A stretch of 64,000 nucleotides of DNA, from positions 1-64,000 of the IMG/VR virus record IMGVR_UViG_3300030685_000016. One strand, written 5' to 3'. The notes beneath the pieces are model-generated. The model saw only the letters and a list, made by a program, of their open reading frames with translations, was not told the origin of the DNA and ran no database searches. The translations under genes were made by a program, and so were the position numbers. Positions 47,420 through 57,307 of the stretch are shown here, in pieces. This DNA comes from a virus. Position 1 is the first letter of the stretch; every line of letters starts with the position of its first letter.

Positions 47420-48215
47420 GGCAATTACAGTTATTAGTTGTTGTAGTGACATATTCTTTACATACTGAACAAAATGATGCATCATATATTAATTTTGATG
47501 CCTTATAATATTGAAGTAATTCAACATAATATGTTACTGTATTAGTTATAGAAAAAATCATATCTCTTTTTCTACATAATTCTGTAAATTCATTGTTATT
47601 CTTAATACAAGTTGGATCAGTATATTTTGTTGCAAATTCTGCCAATATAAAATCTAAACATTTTAATAAATAACATTGACTAATAACATCTATTTTAGTT
47701 ATTAATACATTACTATTTGTTAGATTAAAAGTAGTAGTTAATAATGTATAGATATCAACAACTGTTTCTATTCCATTATTTACAGTATATACTTTTAGAT
47801 CTGATTTTACATAATAATTATGATTTGAAGAAATTGCTCTAGTTATATTTTTAATAGATTCTTTTGGAATACCAATTGAATATATTGAAAAATATCCATC
47901 TTCAGTTAATGAAGTTATTTGATTAATCCCTGCATTAAATACCAAAGTAGCAAAATCTTCTCCTGGAACATATGGAACCAATCTTCCAGTATTACTTGTA
48001 GAAGTTACATTTGTAAAAGTTCCGTTATGATTATTCTTAATTATATATGTAAAAAAGTATACATCATCAATATAATAATCTTTTAAAGCTGTAGGAGTAT
48101 CTACTCCTGGTTTTAGAAATCCACTAGGATTATCTGAACTCTTAAATTCTGTTGTATTATTAGTTTGAAGACTACAATTATTTAAAGAGCAAAAATCATT
48201 TTTAATTATTACCAT
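47412..48215 (-). CDS. Hypothetical protein of adhesin block
   Basis: 267 residues from ATG at 48215 (MVIIKNDFCSLNNCSLQTN). A slightly longer TTG start at 48230 is less likely. It is Cys- and Asn-rich, with beta-like segments and a C-terminal CKEYVTTTTNNCNCHA. It contains no Trp. It lies just downstream of the portal gene and may be a small fibre or capsid decoration protein; no domain recognised. Confidence 0.7.
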   Translation of the reverse strand: MVIIKNDFCSLNNCSLQTNNTTEFKSSDNPSGFLKPGVDTPTALKDYYIDDVYFFTYIIKNNHNGTFTNVTSTSNTGRLVPYVPGEDFATLVFNAGINQITSLTEDGYFSIYSIGIPKESIKNITRAISSNHNYYVKSDLKVYTVNNGIETVVDIYTLLTTTFNLTNSNVLITKIDVISQCYLLKCLDFILAEFATKYTDPTCIKNNNEFTELCRKRDMIFSITNTVTYYVELLQYYKASKLIYDASFCSVCKEYVTTTTNNCNCHA

Positions 48216-48217
48216 TT

Positions 48218-50443
48218 TTAATATTTTCAAGTACTGTTTTTAACCTCATCATTTCTATGATTTTCATCTAATAATTGTAGCCCTTCAAGTTGTACACCTT
48301 TCTTTTCTAACTCTAATTTCTCTTCGTTAAAACTATTTAAGGTTTTAGCTTGATACCATTTCAATTGTTTTTCAAATTCCAATCTATCTCTTTCAAGTTG
48401 TAACTTGTCTGCAGATAGTTTTTGAACTTCTTGTTGTAACTTTTGAGCTTCAGATGTTGTTTCTTTCAATTGTTTATCCAATTGTTCAACTTGCTGAGAT
48501 AATTGTCCAAGTTGATTATTTTCTTTTCTTTTCTTATTTAATGCTAATAAAACATCTTCTTTCATTCTTGTTAATCCTGAAGAAGTAATTACTTCCAGAA
48601 TAATTTCTGGATCAACATTTCCTGCTTTTATAAATTCAGAAGATAATTGTTTTATTGTTTCTTGTTCTTTCATTATTTCTGTAGTATCTGATACATGTAT
48701 ATCATAATCAGTTATTGTATAATGTTCTGGTAATGCAGTAAATACTTTATTTAATCTATCACCTAGAATTAATGTTCCAGAAATTCCTTTCTTATAAATA
48801 ATTTTAGCAAGGTTAAGAATATCAAGTAATATTTCTCTTGTCATTAAATCCATGACTTGATAATATTGTTTTGTAATAAAAAATGATTGTTGTACTCCAA
48901 CTTTAACATTTGTTACTGCATCTTTTTGTTCTATTCCTCCAAGTTTTTCTTTAAAAACTCCAGTAATAGTTGAACAAGTTTCTTCTACTCTTTGTATAGC
49001 TAATTCAATTGCCTGTATTGCATTTAATTTAACTGTATCATCATATCCACCAAAAGTTGTATTCATAGGAGGTAATCCTTCTTGAGAAGAATCTATAATT
49101 TTTATACCAGTTTTTCCATATGCTTTCCATTTCATTAATCTTTCAGTTAAATCTGATCCTAAAACTTTTGGTAAATATGCTATATCTAATCAATCACCAG
49201 TAGAACCTGATTCTGCAATAATATTATCTCTATAAAAATGTAATATATCAAATTTATCCTGTAAATTAGCTGTGCTTAAAATTAAAGACCAAGGATCTCC
49301 ATTTCTATCTGCATAAAACATTCCATTAATAGTTAGTGAACAATGTTTTGGATTATCAGCACTTCTAATTATATTTTTTGATAAACCTGTTGGAATAAAT
49401 ATATTAGTTCCAATACGAGTTCCTTCATATCTATTCATAATATATTCATTATTTTTATCCTTTTCAGATTTTAATCATTCTACTTCATATACAGGATATA
49501 CTCTAAAATACTTAGAAGTATTTCTTTCATAAGGTAATAGAGGTGTAACTTCAAATCCTCCTAAAATTCCATCAGAGATAGTATTTCCAGTAGTTGAATC
49601 ATAACTTCTTAGATAAGTTGTAGTAGAACCATCAATACTGAAATCTTCCATATCTTCTAATTTCTCTAAATCATCTGGAGTAAGTATATCTCCATATCTT
49701 GCAAAGATTTGATCTTTTGTAAGATATTCACGAGATACTGCTCTCATTGAATCTTTTAAATATGGTGATTCAGAATTTCTATCAATAAAAGTATTGATTG
49801 GATTTAGTACTTTTAATTGAACATTTTCCTTAGAATCAGATGCAAGTACTCTATAATAACATGTACCTGATACTAACATATCAGTTAATATTGTTTTTCT
49901 TTTATTAGTAAAATCAATGTTTCTTGATTGCATTGCTCAATCTATAATATTTTGTCCTGCAATTTCGTAATCAGATATGAAATTTCTTTCAGTTGCCTCT
50001 AATACTTTATCAAGTTCTTCCTGTATTTGTGAATCAGGAGTTCCTGGTTTTCCTTGTAAAGCAGAATAAATTTGATTTTGTAAATGTTGTTTCAATACAT
50101 TTACAATTTCAGAATTTATTTTTAATTGTTTATCTCTATGAATATTAGATAAAGTATCTTCATCTTTGCATGAAATTCTTGGAAGTAATGGTGTTGATAA
50201 ATATTCCCCAATTAAAACATCTACATGTTTTCTCACCAAAGGAATAAACTCTACTGATGTAGGTGTACCTATACCATAATTTTCTTCTAGATGCCTAAAT
50301 TGCTCAGGATCTCTTTTTCCATGATAATAATTATAGGCTTTAATTAATTGAGTTTTTTCATAAACTAACTCATTAATTGCTCTGTTAATATTATCAAGAA
50401 TTTCTTGTTCTTGTTCTTGTTTATTCTTTTTCTTTTGAGTCAT
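48218..50443 (-). CDS. Portal protein (crAss type; TGA=Trp)
   Basis: 741 residues in one frame with TGA=Trp. The N-terminal YEKTQLIKAYNYYHGKRDPE and VEFIPLVRKHVDVLIGEYLSTP, the middle RSADNPKHCSLTINGMFYADRNG and NAIQAIELAIQRVEETCSTI...VTNVKVGVQQSFF, and a C-terminal coiled coil (QLSQQVEQLDKQLKETTSEA) all fit crAss-like portals. It lies downstream of TerL. The stop is TAA at 48218 after W-K-Y; a standard-code reading would end at TGA 48227, three residues earlier. Confidence 0.88.
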
Positions 50444-50696
50444 TTGTTCTAATTACTTTATACATATCAGCTCTCATGTAATTTCTTGTTCTTATTTCTG
50501 CATAAATAAAATTTAAAAAACTTTCATCATTATCATAATCACATGTAATTGTTGTAGGAAACATATAACTAGGAATACCTATAATAAAAACATAACCTGG
50601 ATTAAGTTTCTTTACTTGCAATAATCCAATATACTCTGCTTTATAACAATTCTTTATATAATCAAGAATCACTTGCCTTAATTCTACTTCGTCCAT
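50421..50696 (-). CDS. Small helical protein between terminase and portal
   Basis: 91 residues from ATG at 50696 (MDEVELRQVILDYIKNC...); this start follows a purine-rich AAGAAG stretch. A longer start at 50744 is possible but would overlap TerL more. It overlaps the portal start by 23 nt and the TerL C-terminus by about 56 nt. No motif recognised. crAss-like phages often keep a small gene at this junction. Confidence 0.65.
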   Translation of the reverse strand: MDEVELRQVILDYIKNCYKAEYIGLLQVKKLNPGYVFIIGIPSYMFPTTITCDYDNDESFLNFIYAEIRTRNYMRADMYKVIRTNDSKEKE

Positions 50697-52755
50697 TTCT
50701 TTCTTCTTCAGTTTTAGGTATTTTACCTCAATGTTTATAACCATTTCTATCAGTAAATCATCCTATATCACTAAATGTTTTACCCTTTGGTTCTCTTTCT
50801 TCTGGTTTTTTAAAAGATAATTCCTCATCTCCTAATTCAGCCATTCCCATAGCTGCCACAATATCAAAGTCTTTCTTTTTCTCATCAGAATAGTTTAATA
50901 ATTGTTCAACCATTTCTCTAAATGCAATTGTATGAGAATAATCTAAACAAAAATCATATATCAATTCTCTATAGTGTGTAATTACTTTTAAAGTTGCAGG
51001 AGTTCCTCTCATTTGTGAATTACCTTTAGATACATCTGGCATAGTCGCACGTGGACGTTTCATTAATAATTCTATCATTTTTTTATCTCTAAAATAAGTA
51101 GAGATAGCTGTTCTAGTTGATTCTAAAACTGCTTGGCAACCATAATAAGTTAATAATTTTGCTGCATTATCATAAGCTTCTCTAGGATCTCTGGGTCTAT
51201 CTTTATATATTGCAACATACATTGGTTCAGATATTCCAAATACTCTTTTCTTAATTACTATACAGAAATCAGAAACAGTTTTATCATCTTGATTAGATGT
51301 ATCATCAGTTCCTATATCAATAGAGTCAATTCCTCCAACATATAAATTCTTATAGTCTAGTCCTGCTTCAGATAATAACGGATGTTCAATTATTAAAATC
51401 TTTCCATCACCTTCTTCTCTTCCTTCTCTTCATTTTACTCCAGTGGGATTATCTTTATCATCTCTCTGCCAAACTAAAGATCCAAAATGTGGTTTTGGAA
51501 CATCTTTATAAATATCAATCCTTGCCATTTGCTCTGCAAGTTCTTCTCTTGGAAACATATTATCACCTTGTTGGATTAATGCTTCCTCAATTGTAAAACA
51601 GAACTCTGCTTTAAAGATTAATAAACTTTTAGGGTTTGCAACCTTTGTTTTTCTAATCTCATTTCAATATTCTTCTGCTGCATCTCTATTACATCATCCT
51701 CTTTTGTCTACTAAACTTGCAACCATTCTAGTTGCAGGAATAAACATTCCAGTTAAAATATATTTTCTATCAGGAGTATAATTATGTCTAACCTTTAAAA
51801 TATTATAAACATCTGGTTTAAGAATTAAATCTCTCATTCCAGCTACAGCAGCTCCTTTATCTCCACCTGTACCCCAAGCAATTCGTATTCCAATTCTATC
51901 TCCTCCAAGTACAGTTACTAACGCTTCTGCTTGTAAGAATTTTTCAAGTAATATTTTATCAGCTCCGGCTTCTTCAAATAAAATTCTTTCAGTTCTATCT
52001 CCTCTGATTTTCTCAGCTGAGTCTACAACTAATCCTTCTATTTCAGACATATGCCCAGTTTCTCCACCATCTCTTAATTTCTTAGAAGCACGTTTATGCA
52101 TGGCAGAATTCTGAACCATTCTTACACGTTTAAATGCTCCTTCAGTTTCAGATGATAACCAATCTAATTGGAACCAGGCTTTAGCTAATAATGGTTTTAA
52201 TAATTTCTCAGAGAATGCAGATGCAACAACTCTATAATTTGGTGTTGTAATAAAAGGTCTAACACATAAACAAGCACCCATTTCGGAATAACCTAACGCA
52301 CGTGCTTTAAGAAGTCCCACATCCTTTCTTAATATTTCACACATTTCAACATAATGAAAAAACTCATACTGAAATACTAAAAATCTAGGAAAAGCCATTG
52401 TTCTACCTGAACCAGCTTTTGCATCTTTATCAGAATCTTTTAAGTGGTAAAAATTTAATCAAAAATAATTATCACCAGTGATTCTATATCCATTAATTTC
52501 ATAACCTTCTTTACATCTTTTAAATTTTTCATCCCAAAAATCACGATAACTTTTAGTTCCAACTATAGTTTTACTATATCTTCCAGTTTTAATTTTTGTA
52601 ATAGCATCAGGTCTAAATCAATCAGGATTAAAATCTAATCCTTTAGTATCATTAATAGGTCGATAACCAGTTATTTCATATGATAATTCTGGATCAAAAT
52701 ACTCAATTTTCTGATCTATTGGTATATCTCACTTAACTGTAAATTCCTTAATCAT
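50641..52755 (-). CDS. terL: Large terminase subunit (ATPase-nuclease)
   Basis: 704 residues with TGA=Trp. N-terminal packaging ATPase: Walker A-like LLKARALGYSE (about 148-158), Walker B RILFEEAGAD, and QLDWLSSETEGAFK. C-terminal RNase H-like nuclease: YVGGIDSIDIGTDDTSNQDD (about residue 475). Several Trp are TGA (e.g. KWDIPI, PDWFRP, NYFWLNF, EEYWNEI), so standard-code reading breaks it into several pieces. The stop TAA at 50641 lies inside the next small gene. It is preceded by a 191-residue gene that could be the small terminase. Confidence 0.92.
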
Positions 52756-53323
52756 ATGTTCCTGCCTCCATATTTCCTCTTAATCCATTAGAAGGCTCAA
52801 TCTCTTTCTTAACTTGTTGTTCTAACTCATTAAGTGTTACAATTAAATCTTTACACCCTTTTATTTCCGCAATTAAATCTTTAGATTTAAAAATTGGTTT
52901 TCCAGTTAATGGATCTCTTTCATTTAAATCTATATGATTTAAATAATATATCTGAGACTCTACAGCATTCATTGCACTCTTTAATAATCTTAAAGGAATA
53001 CTAGAATTCTGCAACTCATCATATTTTCTGCAAGCACTTCTAAATTCTGGATCATTGAATTGTTCATTTGTTAATCCAGAATCTTGTAATGCACCTTCAT
53101 GTCTATCTTGTTCAGGTATACTAAAATATGGACTTTCCCAATCAAAGAATAAATAAATATATTGAAACTCTTTAAATGCTCTTTCTTTATTTTTACCTAT
53201 TTTATCAGATTTTGTTTTGTTTCTTGTTAATTCCATTAATATAGCAAACTCTTTTATTGCTAAAATACCAATATCATTGAGTGCTACACATTCATTATCC
53301 TTATCATATTGAAAAAATTTCAT
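52748..53323 (-). CDS. Terminase-adjacent helical protein, TerS candidate
   Basis: 191 residues: MKFFQYDKDNECVALNDIGILAIKEF...RAFKEFQYIYLFFDWESPYF...DRHEGALQDSGLTNEQFNDPE. Helical, ends RGNMEAGTYD. It lies just upstream of TerL and overlaps its start by 8 nt, the usual place of a small terminase, but no DNA-binding motif was confirmed. One Trp (TGG). TAA stop. Confidence 0.65.
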   Translation of the reverse strand: MKFFQYDKDNECVALNDIGILAIKEFAILMELTRNKTKSDKIGKNKERAFKEFQYIYLFFDWESPYFSIPEQDRHEGALQDSGLTNEQFNDPEFRSACRKYDELQNSSIPLRLLKSAMNAVESQIYYLNHIDLNERDPLTGKPIFKSKDLIAEIKGCKDLIVTLNELEQQVKKEIEPSNGLRGNMEAGTYD

Positions 53324-53326
53324 ACA

Positions 53327-54598
53327 CTATTTTTTAGGTTTTACTTTAAAATTAGGTTTTGCTTTCTTTACTTTTTCTATAACTTGTTTATTTGAAATAT
53401 CAGGTTTCTTTGTTTCAAAATTAGGAACAAAACTTGGCTTTACTTTAGGTTTTACTTGTACTTGTTTAATAAAGTTTCCACCTTTCTTCATAAGATGTGG
53501 ATTTGTTGTTTTTCCAAAATTGGGTACCATTGTTTTTCCAACAAACTCAATAGGTCTTGTTTGAGTAATACCTGCTATTTCTTTTAAAGGAGTTTCTTGT
53601 TTTCTTGATGCAATATTTTTCATTCTTGCAATAAAATCTAAATTCTGTTCAGCAGTTCCTTTATAATTCTCTATTCCTAAAGTTTTTGCTAAAAGTTTTC
53701 TATCTACCATTCCATTATTTAATCCAATAGATTTTAAATAATCAACTATTGATGCATTAGGATTTGCTATACCTGTTGTGGCTGTTGTATCTGTTATAAT
53801 TGGTTTTACACCAGGTTTACTAACTATACCTTCAGGAACATTAATTGATCCATTTGTATTTTTAAATATATTATTTAAAATAGATGGATCTGTTCCATAA
53901 GAAATAACTTGTGTACCTGATTCATTTTCTTTTAATTTATTTAAAATTTCATTTGATCTAAATTGTGCTAGTGGGTCAGTCTGTAATCCTATATCTATTT
54001 TTGTATTAACTATATTTGCACCTTGAGTAGAAACTCTAGTATCATTTACTCTATTATTAAAAGCTTCTACTATCGGGGTAAGTAGATTAAGATTAGAATT
54101 TATAACTGCACCAGGTCTTCCATGATATATAGGTTTATCTAACCATTCAACAACCTTGGGATTCATTACAGCTTGTCCACCTGCTAATTTTTGAATTAAT
54201 CCACCAGATTCTTTTTTATCAACTTTTCCACCCTTACAATTACAAGCACATTTGGAAATCATTGTTCCCCCTTCAGCTTTAACTTCTATCATATTGCAAC
54301 CACAACCACATTTTTTAGGTGTTGCTTTTCCTTTTTTTAACTTTAATAAATACCCTCCCTTTTTAGCAGAGACTACTTCGTTATCTTCCTCATTAATTAC
54401 CTTATCAACAGTTCCATCTGGATCTTCTTCGTAATCAGAAAATAATTGTTGTGGATCCTTTTTTAGAATCAATTTTTTAATATGATCCTGAAGTTCTGGT
54501 TTCATATCTCCATTTTCGTCTAGGATATCTTCTTCTGTATAACCCCTTTTCTTTAAATAATTTATAGCGAAATTACTCACCAATTCTTCTTGATTCAT
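53327..54598 (-). CDS. GG-motif virion-type protein with Cys cluster
   Basis: 423 residues, TAG stop. N-terminal HTH-like acidic region (EELVSNFAINYLKKRGYTEEDI), then a Lys/Gly region with four GG motifs (AKKGGYLLKLKKG, VKAEGGTMIS, KESGGLIQKLAGGQAVMN) interleaved with a Cys cluster (CGCGCN, CACNCKGG) that may bind zinc. A long low-complexity middle ends in a Lys/Pro-rich tail with KKGGNFIKQVQVKPK. One Trp (TGG). It shares its GG signature with the 9-17 kb proteins. Confidence 0.7.
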   Translation of the reverse strand: MNQEELVSNFAINYLKKRGYTEEDILDENGDMKPELQDHIKKLILKKDPQQLFSDYEEDPDGTVDKVINEEDNEVVSAKKGGYLLKLKKGKATPKKCGCGCNMIEVKAEGGTMISKCACNCKGGKVDKKESGGLIQKLAGGQAVMNPKVVEWLDKPIYHGRPGAVINSNLNLLTPIVEAFNNRVNDTRVSTQGANIVNTKIDIGLQTDPLAQFRSNEILNKLKENESGTQVISYGTDPSILNNIFKNTNGSINVPEGIVSKPGVKPIITDTTATTGIANPNASIVDYLKSIGLNNGMVDRKLLAKTLGIENYKGTAEQNLDFIARMKNIASRKQETPLKEIAGITQTRPIEFVGKTMVPNFGKTTNPHLMKKGGNFIKQVQVKPKVKPSFVPNFETKKPDISNKQVIEKVKKAKPNFKVKPKK

Positions 54599-54633
54599 GT
54601 TTTTATAATTTTATTAAATAATCTTTTTAGTAA

Positions 54634-54855
54634 CTATAATTTTTGCAAATCCTTAGTATTATAAATTGCGTCTTGTAATTCTCCTGTGGTTGTAAACCAT
54701 CTACATAAGATTCCTTGAAAGAAATCACCATTAATATTTCCAGTTCTAATTGTCTTTGTTACTTTTTTAACAACAATCATGATTGGTTTGTTAGGTAACT
54801 TTTGACGTAAAGTAACCAAATCGCCAGGTAGAAAATATATTTTTTCATTATCCAT
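54634..54855 (-). CDS. DUF2158/YodC-like small protein
   Basis: 73 residues, TAG stop. FLPGDLVTLRQKLPNKPIMIVVKKV followed by CRWFTTTGELQDAIYNTKDLQKL matches the small SH3-like YodC/DUF2158 pattern (GD-V-L...P-M-V...C-WF...). Function in phages unknown. It overlaps the GroES-like gene by 8 nt. Trp is TGG. Confidence 0.8.
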   Translation of the reverse strand: MDNEKIYFLPGDLVTLRQKLPNKPIMIVVKKVTKTIRTGNINGDFFQGILCRWFTTTGELQDAIYNTKDLQKL

Positions 54856-55387
54856 TTTTAATTTTATTAAATCTTTCTGTTAATCCTTCATTTAATGCAC
54901 ACAATATTTGTGGTTCACTTGTTTGAATCCAACCTAATGATAGAAAAGGTACTGGATATACAGTTCTTGTATCATAAAACACATCATCATTAGTTTTTAA
55001 ATAATGACATTCTGGCCCAATCTCAATTACTTTAGCGCAACCTACAAAAGTTTTTAACGTATCTTTCTCTCCAGAATCTGGATTATTAAAAGATCCATTA
55101 TACTCAACAATAATTCCTCCTTTACTCGCAAGTTTCCTATAAGGATTTTCAGGATAAGGTAATAATATTACTTTATTACCTAAAGGAATTAATTCAAGTT
55201 TTTCTAATTTCTTATCTAATTCTTCTTGTTTTTGTAAAGCAAGTTCACGATATAGTTTACCTGCTTCTTCTAAATCTTTTTCAGCTTTAATTTCTTCCAC
55301 TTGTTTTTTTAATGGACTTTCTGGAATAATTAATTTGTTTTTACCTGAAAAGTAAAATTTTGATTCTTGTTCTTCTTTTAAACTCAT
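54848..55387 (-). CDS. GroES-like co-chaperonin
   Basis: 179 residues: a ~60-residue helical N-terminal extension, then a Cpn10-like domain LELIPLGNKVILLPYPENPYRK...SKGGIIVEYNGSFNN...GCAKVIEIGPECHYLKTNDDVFYD. The mobile-loop region and conserved KVIEIG / DDVFYD fit GroES. Probably interacts with host GroEL to fold virion proteins; the family function is known, the interaction is inferred. Trp is TGG. Confidence 0.78.
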   Translation of the reverse strand: MSLKEEQESKFYFSGKNKLIIPESPLKKQVEEIKAEKDLEEAGKLYRELALQKQEELDKKLEKLELIPLGNKVILLPYPENPYRKLASKGGIIVEYNGSFNNPDSGEKDTLKTFVGCAKVIEIGPECHYLKTNDDVFYDTRTVYPVPFLSLGWIQTSEPQILCALNEGLTERFNKIKNG

Positions 55388-55422
55388 TTTCTAATTTTCT
55401 TATTAACATTTACATTTATCTT

Positions 55423-55698
55423 CTACCATTTTTTAGCTGGGCAGTGAGCTTCTGGTACTCTTGTTTTTGAACCTAATACACATCCACATCCTCTATAAAA
55501 TCCTATTTTACCTACTTCTGAAGTTTCTCCAGTAATAGGATTTAGATATAGACTTTCATTACAAAGTTCTCCAAAAATACTATGTATTTTTAATAATGGA
55601 CAGCCATTTCTACAAACTGCAATTCTTGTTTTAAATAATGTCTCTTGTAAATTCAAAGCATTATTTACAGATCCCTCAATTATTTGACTAAATGACAT
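55423..55698 (-). CDS. Cys-rich small protein
   Basis: 91 residues from ATG at 55698, chosen because it is preceded by AGGAGGAA at a suitable distance; an upstream in-frame ATG at 55743 has no such site. Sequence MSFSQIIEGSVNNALNLQETLF...CRNGCPLLKIHSIFGELC...GFYRGCGCVLGSKTRV...CPAKKW; seven Cys suggest one or two zinc sites. TAG stop. Overlaps the spanin-like gene by 19 nt. Trp is TGG. Confidence 0.7.
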   Translation of the reverse strand: MSFSQIIEGSVNNALNLQETLFKTRIAVCRNGCPLLKIHSIFGELCNESLYLNPITGETSEVGKIGFYRGCGCVLGSKTRVPEAHCPAKKW

Positions 55699-56114
55699 AA
55701 TATAATTCCTCCTATAAATCCAGTACCTATAAAATAGGGCCACTTTCTTATTTTATTTTTATATTTAATTATATCTTTATTTAATTGAATATTTACATCA
55801 GATAATAATTTAGTTTCTTTATCTTTTGTATTAATTATAATATCTTTATTATTATTAACAATATTATAATCTTCTGTTGTTTTCTTTAAAGATTTAATTA
55901 TCTTTTCATCTAAGTTATATAAGTTCTCATATTCTTCTAATGTTGTAATATAAGTTCTTAAATTTCTAATTTCTTGTTTCTTAAATTGATAAGAAACTAT
56001 TGTATCGTTAGTAATACTATCTTGATATATTACTCACTTTTGTGAGGACTGAGTCCATCCACATAGCGTGGTCAATAGCACCAGCATTATAGATAGTGTT
56101 AATTTTCTTATCAT
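55680..56114 (-). CDS. Secreted coiled-coil protein, o-spanin/Rz1-like candidate (TGA=Trp)
   Basis: 144 residues in a different frame from the gene it overlaps. The start MIRKLTLSIMLVLLTTLCGW looks like a signal peptide, possibly with a lipobox-like TLC; then coiled coil (LRTYITTLEEYENLYNLDEKII) and a C-terminal hydrophobic segment YFIGTGFIGGIILCHLVK. A Trp near the N-terminus (QKWVIY) is TGA. It overlaps the Rz-like gene by 98 nt, as in Rz/Rz1 spanin pairs. It is longer than classical Rz1 and has a C-terminal TM, so spanin assignment is tentative. Confidence 0.6.
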
Positions 56115-56388
56115 AATGATTTATTATTTTTTCCTTCACATGTTCCATTGAATCTACTTGTATTTCTAATCTTTTTATATTATTCATAAAATAAGTATTC
56201 TCTTTATTTAATGAATCTACTTTTAATTCATATTTTTCTATTATTGCATCTATTTTTGCTTCACTTTTCTTTGTGTAGTAAATAGATATAGTAGATATTC
56301 CTAGCCATAAAAATGCAACTATTAAAATACTTGCTAAGATTATTCCTACTTTAGAATATAATTTTTTCTCTTGATCGCTTAAAATCAT
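56017..56388 (-). CDS. Inner-membrane coiled-coil protein, i-spanin/Rz-like candidate
   Basis: 123 residues, TAG stop. N-terminal transmembrane segment GIILASILIVAFLWLGISTI, then a periplasmic-type coiled coil (AKIDAIIEKYELKVDSLNKEN, MEHVKEKIINHYDKK). This is the usual i-spanin design. Overlaps the next gene by 38 nt. Trp are TGG. Partnership with the overlapping secreted protein is inferred from arrangement. Confidence 0.65.
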   Translation of the reverse strand: MILSDQEKKLYSKVGIILASILIVAFLWLGISTISIYYTKKSEAKIDAIIEKYELKVDSLNKENTYFMNNIKRLEIQVDSMEHVKEKIINHYDKKINTIYNAGAIDHAMWMDSVLTKVSNISR

Positions 56389-57280
56389 CGTGCTCTAATT
56401 GTTTTTTATAATATGCTAACATTCTTTCAACATCGTTTTTAATATATTCACATTCATAAGTCTCACAATTATCGTCGTGATCATAATGAATAAGCATTAA
56501 TAATTTAATATTAAATTCAGGATTAATTTTTTGAATCATCCAAGCATATGTACTTAATTGTAAAGTATAATGCCAGAAATTACAATCCTGAATATTATTT
56601 AATGGATACATTAAGGTTGAACTCTTTTTCATCTTTCTATCAAAATAAGACTTGGTCTCAATTTTTTTATTAGTCTTAAAATCAAGAATATATACATCCT
56701 TATCATCAACAATAACTAAGTCTGCTTGCCCAGCTAATCTAAGCTTTCCATCGTCAGATATTCTTGATAATAAAATCTCAGGATAAATTCCTTTTTCTCC
56801 TATTTTTAATTTATTAGATGTATCAGGATTAAACTTTCCACCTAATTTTAAATGTTGAAATGATTCCGTTTTTCCACCTAATAATTCCAACTCTCTTGCT
56901 TTATGTATTGCTGTTCCTCTAACGCAAGATTCATCTCTTTTTCTAGCCCATTCAGTTAATAATTCTGTTTTTGCAAAATCAAACTGATCTTTTGGAACAT
57001 TGAAAAAAGTTAAATAAGTATCATTGAATTTCTTCGTATCTAATAAAGCATTCTTAACTTCTTTAAATCTAGTTTCTCCAACTAATCCTTCTAATGTTTT
57101 ATACGCAGACCAAAATTCTTCATCAAATGTAGCAAATTTATGTATAAGTGTAGTAACTGAAATACAATCCTGATTACTATCTTTTGTCCAATATTTATGT
57201 AAATCATCATTATACTTAACTGCTTGATCTTCTTTATCAACAATTAATTTTGTATAATCAATTAAATTATTTTTATTCAT
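56351..57280 (-). CDS. PD-(D/E)XK family nuclease (Cas4/AddB-like)
   Basis: 309 residues. GTAIHKARELE (about 125), then RLAGQADLVIVDDKDVYILDFKTNKKIE with the PD-(D/E)XK core (D...D-K), and a QLSTYAWMI helix: the hallmarks of the RecB/Cas4-like exonuclease fold. All five Trp are TGG. Probably acts in DNA recombination or processing; related nucleases are common in crAss-like phages. Confidence 0.85.
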   Translation of the reverse strand: MNKNNLIDYTKLIVDKEDQAVKYNDDLHKYWTKDSNQDCISVTTLIHKFATFDEEFWSAYKTLEGLVGETRFKEVKNALLDTKKFNDTYLTFFNVPKDQFDFAKTELLTEWARKRDESCVRGTAIHKARELELLGGKTESFQHLKLGGKFNPDTSNKLKIGEKGIYPEILLSRISDDGKLRLAGQADLVIVDDKDVYILDFKTNKKIETKSYFDRKMKKSSTLMYPLNNIQDCNFWHYTLQLSTYAWMIQKINPEFNIKLLMLIHYDHDDNCETYECEYIKNDVERMLAYYKKQLEHDDFKRSREKIIF

Positions 57281-57307
57281 ATATCATTTTCATTTATTCC
57301 TATTATT

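Noticed and set aside
56017-56114. Programmed frameshift between the two overlapping spanin-like genes
   Set aside because: Each has its own ATG and N-terminal signal or TM; no slippery site was seen, so independent overlapping starts are simpler.
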